Origin: Hsuehochloa calcarea
Lineage: Eukaryota; Streptophyta; Magnoliopsida; Poales; Poaceae
DNA: 64,000 nucleotides
Direction: 5' to 3'
Assembly: GCA_036346395.1 (NCBI GenBank)
Contig: CM070594.1
Location: 58,761,519 to 58,825,518 of the forward strand
Shown: in pieces, positions 59,001 to 64,000 of the stretch
Position numbering within the stretch: the stretch's first letter is position 1
Layout: each line of letters starts with the position of its first letter
The notes under the pieces: generated by a model
What the model was told of the DNA's origin: nothing
Databases searched by the model: none
What the model saw: only the letters and a program-made list of their open reading frames with translations
Position numbers and translations under genes: made by a program

Positions 59001-61567
59001 ACCAGTATGTTTACGTTAGTACAAGTATATTTCACTTCTACATTAGTATATGGTAGTGGGTGTTTTTCAAACATAAAATAGTTAAGATCAACCTCCTTGG
59101 AGTAAAATAGTAAATTTTGACTTAGTATTTCAATTTGACATCTAAACCCCATTATAAATTGAAAGTGAAAATACTAGACGTATTTTCTTTATAGTAGGAA
59201 TATTTCAATTGTAATATCAAATCCGGAAATTTAATGGCAGGATTTAATGTTTTATTGTATTTTGAATTTAAAAATATTTAGTGAGAATGTACAAATTATG
59301 TGGTTTGATGTTGAAAATAACAAAATAACTTTGTACCATTGTATGGTATAATATAGCAGGCAAGATTGCTATCAGTCTATCACGAAATATGCACCTTATT
59401 AGCGGCCATGCATTTAATGACAGATGCTGAAATATGATTTATTTCCCTGTTTAGTGTGGGGTAATTGACAATAGTAGCCTTTGAATTGCAATAGATGGCA
59501 TGTTACCTCCAGGAGGTAATTCGAATATGAGCCATTGTATCAAGGAAAACGGATTGTTCAAATTAATCTAGATGTACCTTAAAATACTCAAAAAAAAAAA
59601 AGAAGAAGAAACTTAAACGGCCGAGTTCACCGGTTTAGCCAAGGTTGTGAAACATACCATGAGATTAAAAATATATGTATACTAAAGCTTCAATACCAAA
59701 TTAAATAATCCCCCATACAGGTTGTTGAGGTGGTTTTGCCATATGGACCTATTCATCGTAGATGGCCATACACATAGATGATGACGTGGATAGTTATGAT
59801 GACTCAGCTAACGAAACTAAAATAATAGTAATTTCCATGGCTTCCTACCCTCTCTTTCTCCTCTGCGGTGCTGTCATATCAAGCGCGGCGGGGCAGCAGG
59901 CCGATGGCGATGCGACAGGGTTGCGGCCTGCGGGCGGTAAAGGGGGCACGGCGGCAGACCAACGATCCTCCCTAGTGTGACCCTCGATTCCTTCTTTCTT
60001 GGCATCCCCTCCTTGCCCTACAGAGCTCAATCCGAGCAGATTCATCTCCAATCGTAATCGTAGTTGGAATTTACTCTTGTGTACTCTTGTTAATTCCCCT
60101 GAATAATCCCAACTTCTTATCCATGAATTTGGAAAATTGGAGTTCTAGATCTCATAGCTCGATACATGATATATCAAGTGAGGGCAAGAGTAACCGAGCA
60201 GATGTGGTGGCAGAGCAGCGCAGTCAGAAAGGAGAGGATTACATTACCATCGTATGGCATAGTAGAATGGGATAAGCACAAAAGTTTTCCCTGATTTCTT
60301 TATTCTCGATGTGGGATTATGATTCTGTTGCTATGGGACCTGCTAGTTGATTATTGATTTGATAAGTTTTCTTCTCCCCCCCTTTTCTTTTTTTTCCTTG
60401 CTTTCAAATTCACAAGAACGTTGAATTCTCATATTACGCATGATTTGTGTTTGCCTGTGAGTTATCTTTGCTACAGTCGGCGGCGGCTTCTGGTGGGGAG
60501 CAGTGTTGCCGCTGCTGGACTGCCACTGACTGCCGCCGTTTGAGCTTCATCGTCGCCGCCGGATCATCACCATTGGGCTAGCAGGCGTGTGAACTGCGCC
60601 GCCTAGGGGCTCGAGGCCATCACCTCCATCCTTTAGTCTGGCTCTGGCCACAGGGAACCACCGGCACCCCGCCGTCCTAGTACCAGTCCGGCAAATCAGG
60701 CGGTGGCAGCACTTGTGTCTTGTGTGTGGAAGAGAGAGATACGGTACGGGTCGGGTCGGGATGAGATGGAGAGTAAAGGTCTTTTTCATATTTAACTTTT
60801 TAACTTGCTGACTCAAATGCACATGTGGAAAAACAGTGGCCGAGGCAACCACACACGTGGCAAAATAACCTTTTGCAATTGTCACGTCGGCAAAAACCAC
60901 ATCTTAAAAACAGCCTTCGGTGTTAAATGCTCTGGTTTTAATAGTTTACGGGATTAAATATTCAACTGTTTAGTTTAGGGGTGAAATGGCAGACTTCTTC
61001 CAAAAATATATTATGAAACGGATCAAATGGCAGCGTGATGGTGCCATTGCTCTTGTGGTTTGAACCAGGAGCATGGGCTTTGTTACCTTTGTGATTAGTA
61101 CATGTTCAAACTTTTTTACCAAGTAACATGTCATGGTGTCTTCAGAGAGAACACGAAGCTCTAGGAGGGGATCCCCTTTTTTTTTGTGCGTTTCCAGGAG
61201 TTTTCGCAGGCACTGTTCTGTGGGCCCGCTTATAGTTGTGCTCGTAGGTGTGGGGGCGCAAAACGGTGGCAACATAACATCAGACAAATCAGTAATTAGC
61301 ATGTGCTGTCGCTTTTATTAAAAAAAGAGGAAAAGAAAAGGTAAAGCCAGCACTAGCAGGGTCCCTCCCCTACGTACGATGCTCCTCGAGATACCCGCCC
61401 GCCATACACGTGTGGGGCCTTAGGATGTCGCTGATCACAGAAAACGACAAGATAGGCTCAACGTTTTCACCGCGGCAGTCAAAAAAAGGCCCGAATTACA
61501 GTGTGAAATAAAATAAACATTGCCCACTAAGCCTCCACACGCGCTTTTCCGGGGGGAAAATAACTCC
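59001..61567. other. Intergenic, no gene supported
   Basis: AT-rich with short frames. The plus-strand frame 59762-59980 has a hydrophobic stretch like a signal peptide ('YPLFLLCGAVISSAAG') but no family match and no downstream coding. 60480-60720 is GC-rich with C/G-rich triplet runs. TA/GA-poor spacer otherwise. Confidence 0.5.
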
Positions 61568-62137
61568 TATTGAGGACGATCGCTCGCAAGAAGTGTGTTG
61601 CAAGAAAATCAAGATAGAACCTAATAGTGTCAGGGCTCGTACTTCTCTTTGAGTTTTGTTTGAGAAGTCTAAATTTTTAACTCATTTCTGCTCTTAAAGT
61701 GGAATCCCTATTTCATTTTGGATGAGAACTAAGAGACTATATAAATCCGTAAAAGGTGGTCATAGGAACCAAGAAGTAACAAATCAAGCCACAAGACAAC
61801 TCATTTAAAATAGAGGTGTACGAGATGGTTAGAGGCTAAATTATTCTTCAACACTAGATTCATATATAGGACAAGAAACTAAGTGTTCTAAGATGTTCGT
61901 GAGAGTTGTGAAAGAGCGACAATCTCTTGTACTCTTTTGAGCTTGTGCTTAACGAATTTGCGGTCTGTTTGCCAAACTTTTCTCTCTCGTCGTGGTTGCT
62001 TCGTTGTTGTTATTTCGATTTTCTCTACGAGATTCATCTACTTCGTTCTTCATACCGTGCACGCTCGTGTGGTAACTCACAAACTCGGATACAACCCAGG
62101 GACTGCTACGCATAAGGAAAGGTATTAGAGTGTAACA
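61568..62137 (+). repeat. 5' LTR of the right-end copia
   Basis: Start placed at 'tattgaggacgatcg' by alignment with 'tattaagtatgatgac' of the 3' LTR (63849), both probably changed from TG. TATA box 'ctatataaatcc' at about 61737-61748. Ends GTGTAACA before the PBS. Confidence 0.7.
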
Positions 62138-62178
62138 AGTGATATCAGAGTCAAGGCCGAATTAATCTGATTTGCGAG

Positions 62179-62218
62179 AAGATTGACAAAGCGTCAAGAA
62201 GATTGACAAAGCGTCAAG
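62179..62218. repeat. 20-bp tandem duplication in copia leader
   Basis: 'aagattgacaaagcgtcaag' twice in a row, between PBS and gag start. Confidence 0.95.
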
Positions 62219-62240
62219 TGCTACAAGATCAAGATCGATG

Positions 62241-63000
62241 ATGTGGAATCAAGTAGAGAAATTTAATGGCGGACGGAATTTCACTGTGTGGCAATGTGTC
62301 ATGAAGGATGTTCTTATCCAACAAGGGTTAATTGATGCTCTTGAAGGGAGGCGGACGGAAAAGACATCCGATGAAAGCTGAAAGGTGATGGAGCAGAATA
62401 CTAGCAGTTCAATCCGTCTATGTCTCTATCATGAGGTAAAGTACTCGGTGATCAATGAGAACTCATCGAAGAAATCATGGAGTAACTTAGAAGAACTGTA
62501 TATGGTGAAGTCGCTAACAAACTGGTGGGGGCTGAAGCAGCAAATGTACATGTTGCGCATGGAGGAAGGCACACGGTTCGTTGACTATTTTAATGTCTTC
62601 AACAAGCTTGTCACAGGGCTGATTAGTATGCATGAGAAAATTCAGGAGAACAACAAGATCGTCGTATTGGTTTCATCTCTACCACCATCATGGGAGAAAT
62701 TGTGATGAATATTCTCGTCAGAAAAATCACTCTCAACTTCAATGAGGCAGTTGCATATCCATTGGAGGTGAGGTCCTTGAAGAAACCATCAGATTCTTCA
62801 TCCTCAGGTGATCAAGCATTGACTGTCATATGTATTGCAGACAAAAGTAATAATTATAAAGAAGGGCAACAAGAACAATGGCTCAAATGTATGCTATCTA
62901 TGTTACGAGGAAGATCATATGATAAAAGACTATCTATGTTTAAAGCAAATGAAATGTGCATACTCAGTGGCGGTAGGGAAGAATGATTTGGATGTAATAG
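62241..63000 (+). pseudogene. Copia Gag (UBN2-type)
   Basis: 'WNQVEKFNGGRNFTVWQCVM' from about 62242, then, after a stop near 62380, 'SIRLCLYHEVKYSVINENSS', 'WSNLEELYMVKSLTNWWGLK', 'QQMYMLRMEEGTRFVDYFNV', 'SLPPSWEKL'. The knuckle C-Y-L-C-x4-H has Tyr (TAT, 62931-62933) where the last Cys belongs. At least two frame changes. Confidence 0.85.
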
Positions 63001-63009
63001 TCATCAGTC

Positions 63010-63450
63010 AACCATGTACTTCTCATGGATGGATATTAGATTCGGGTTATTGCTTCCACATATGTTTGGCGAAGGAGATGTTTGATGAAGGATTTCTACG
63101 CGCTGGCGTATGAAACTATTCACTTGGTCGATTGCAAGGAGTATGCAGTCACTGAGGTAGGAGCGGTTACATTGGAGATATATGATGGAGTACATCGCGC
63201 ACGAATGGGAGTTTGGTATATTCCCGGCTTAAATAAGAACATAATATCTGTGAGATCGCTTGAACTCGAAGGTTGTGAGGTATCACTTCGAGATGAAGTC
63301 ATGCGAGTTACTTACAAAGGGCGAGTAATCATGAAAAGTATCTGGAGCAACGGAAGATACCGATTAATAGGGAAACCTAGAAGAAGGGCAACATATGGGA
63401 GGTGTGATAAAATCATGGCTAGGAGAAGGAAACAATTTTGTCAACGGTAG
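63010..63450 (+). pseudogene. Copia protease and pre-integrase start
   Basis: 'GWILDSGYCFHICLAKEMFD' carries an intact D-S-G. After a frameshift, 'IYDGVHRARMGVWYIPGLNK', 'NIISVRSLELEGCEVSLRDE' and 'RVTYKGRVIMKSIWSNGRY' are the copia protease/GAG-pre-integrase region. It stops at about 63450; the pol that should follow is absent. Confidence 0.87.
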
Positions 63451-64000
63451 GTATTGAGATCTCATATGTAGTTTTGTGCGAAGCTACAAAGATAGTTATA
63501 AACTCTGGCAATCGCAAAGGCGAAGGTACGATATGCTAAAAGAAGGAAAACATAGTGGGATCAACCACACGGTACCGACGAATAGGTGGAACTCGGAGAC
63601 AGTACAAACCTACGACATAGAGGGCTGTAGGAACATGTGTGGTTAACCAAACTACACAAGGAATGAGCTCTCAGGTGGAGTGTCTGGGTGGCCAAGCCAA
63701 AATACTGACACTCACATTGTGGTGATGTGCATGAACCATTGTGGTGGGGCATTCCCTAGGTGGGAGGAAAAAACAAAAAAAGAGGAAAAGTAAAAAGGCG
63801 GGGCCAACTTGGAGCGAATTCTTGAAGGAATTCTTCAAGGTGGAGATTATTAAGTATGATGACTCATATCCTAATCTATTAGGACTTGGAGAGGTGTGGT
63901 ATAAGAAAAGTTAGATGAAAGCTAATAGATTAGAACTTCTACTTCTCTTTAGAGTGGGATTTCTACCTCACTTTTGAAAAGAACTAGGGGTATATAAACC

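Larger units (their letters stand above)
61568..64000 (+). mobile_element. Copia element lacking integrase-RT, cut by window end
   Basis: 5' LTR about 61568-62137 (ends GAGTGTAACA), PBS-like TGATATCAGAG at about 62140, gag, protease, then about 400 bp of noncoding sequence and the start of a 3' LTR at about 63849. The LTRs align around 'acttctctttgag', 'gtggaatccctatttcattt' and 'gagactatataaatcc' (left) against 'acttctctttaga', 'gtgggatttctacctcactt' and 'aggggtatataaacc' (right). No integrase, RT or RNase H between protease and 3' LTR. Confidence 0.82.

Noticed and set aside
59762..59980. Small secreted peptide gene
   Set aside because: Hydrophobic stretch preceded by an acidic 24-residue lead, no conserved mature part, no clear promoter or family.

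Overview
The window is eukaryotic nuclear DNA from a grass (Poaceae). It is almost entirely nested transposable elements. The evidence is the mix of families: Ty3/gypsy chromovirus with chromodomain, Ty3/gypsy Tat with PBS TGGCGCC, sirevirus-like copia, other copia, a hAT-like DNA element, and a plant mobile domain (PMD) gene fragment. LTRs beginning TGTAACATCCC or TGTAGCGTCCC, with GC-rich leaders in an AT-rich background, point the same way. Species cannot be named from sequence alone. I found no intact host gene, tRNA, rRNA or CRISPR array.

Layout. 1-2090: right-hand part of a long gypsy-type LTR (minus), truncated by the window. 2091-2970: 3' end of a copia element (minus), broken by a plus-strand LTR that starts at 2971 and runs to about 6050. 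7228-25900: a sirevirus-like element or elements (minus) with a 2.3 kb LTR, several polypurine tracts and a PF20167-like ORF, split by a complete 10.9 kb Tekay-type gypsy element (10369-21278, TSD ATGAA, LTRs 2.98 and 2.87 kb). 25925-31000: Tat-lineage sequences in which one LTR (27019-27761) has a PBS on one side and a PPT on the other, so two element bodies share it. A plus-strand ORF of the PF04195 type lies beside the PPT. 31980-33470: degenerate PMD gene. 35390-38225: a 2.8 kb copia with LTRs, gag and protease but no integrase-RT body. 38482-39385: a hAT-like non-autonomous element. 39982-48475: an 8.5 kb copia (TSD CACTG) carrying a 2.2 kb solo LTR (45006-47193, TSD TTATG) inside its RT. 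49944-59000: a 3'-truncated Tat element (minus) with a solo LTR of about 3 kb between gag-protease and pol. 61568-64000: another copia lacking integrase-RT, with its 3' LTR running off the window.

How the parts relate: nothing here works as a cellular pathway. The elements form a stratigraphy of insertions (Tekay into sirevirus; solo LTR into copia RT; solo LTR into Tat pol). Nearly every pol ORF is frameshifted. Many discordances between repeat copies inside the window fall at CAG/CTG trinucleotides (loss of the middle base, or CAG to CGT). This suggests that part of the frameshifting comes from base calling or assembly at methylated CHG sites and is not biological. That is the main caution for anyone using the ORFs of this window.
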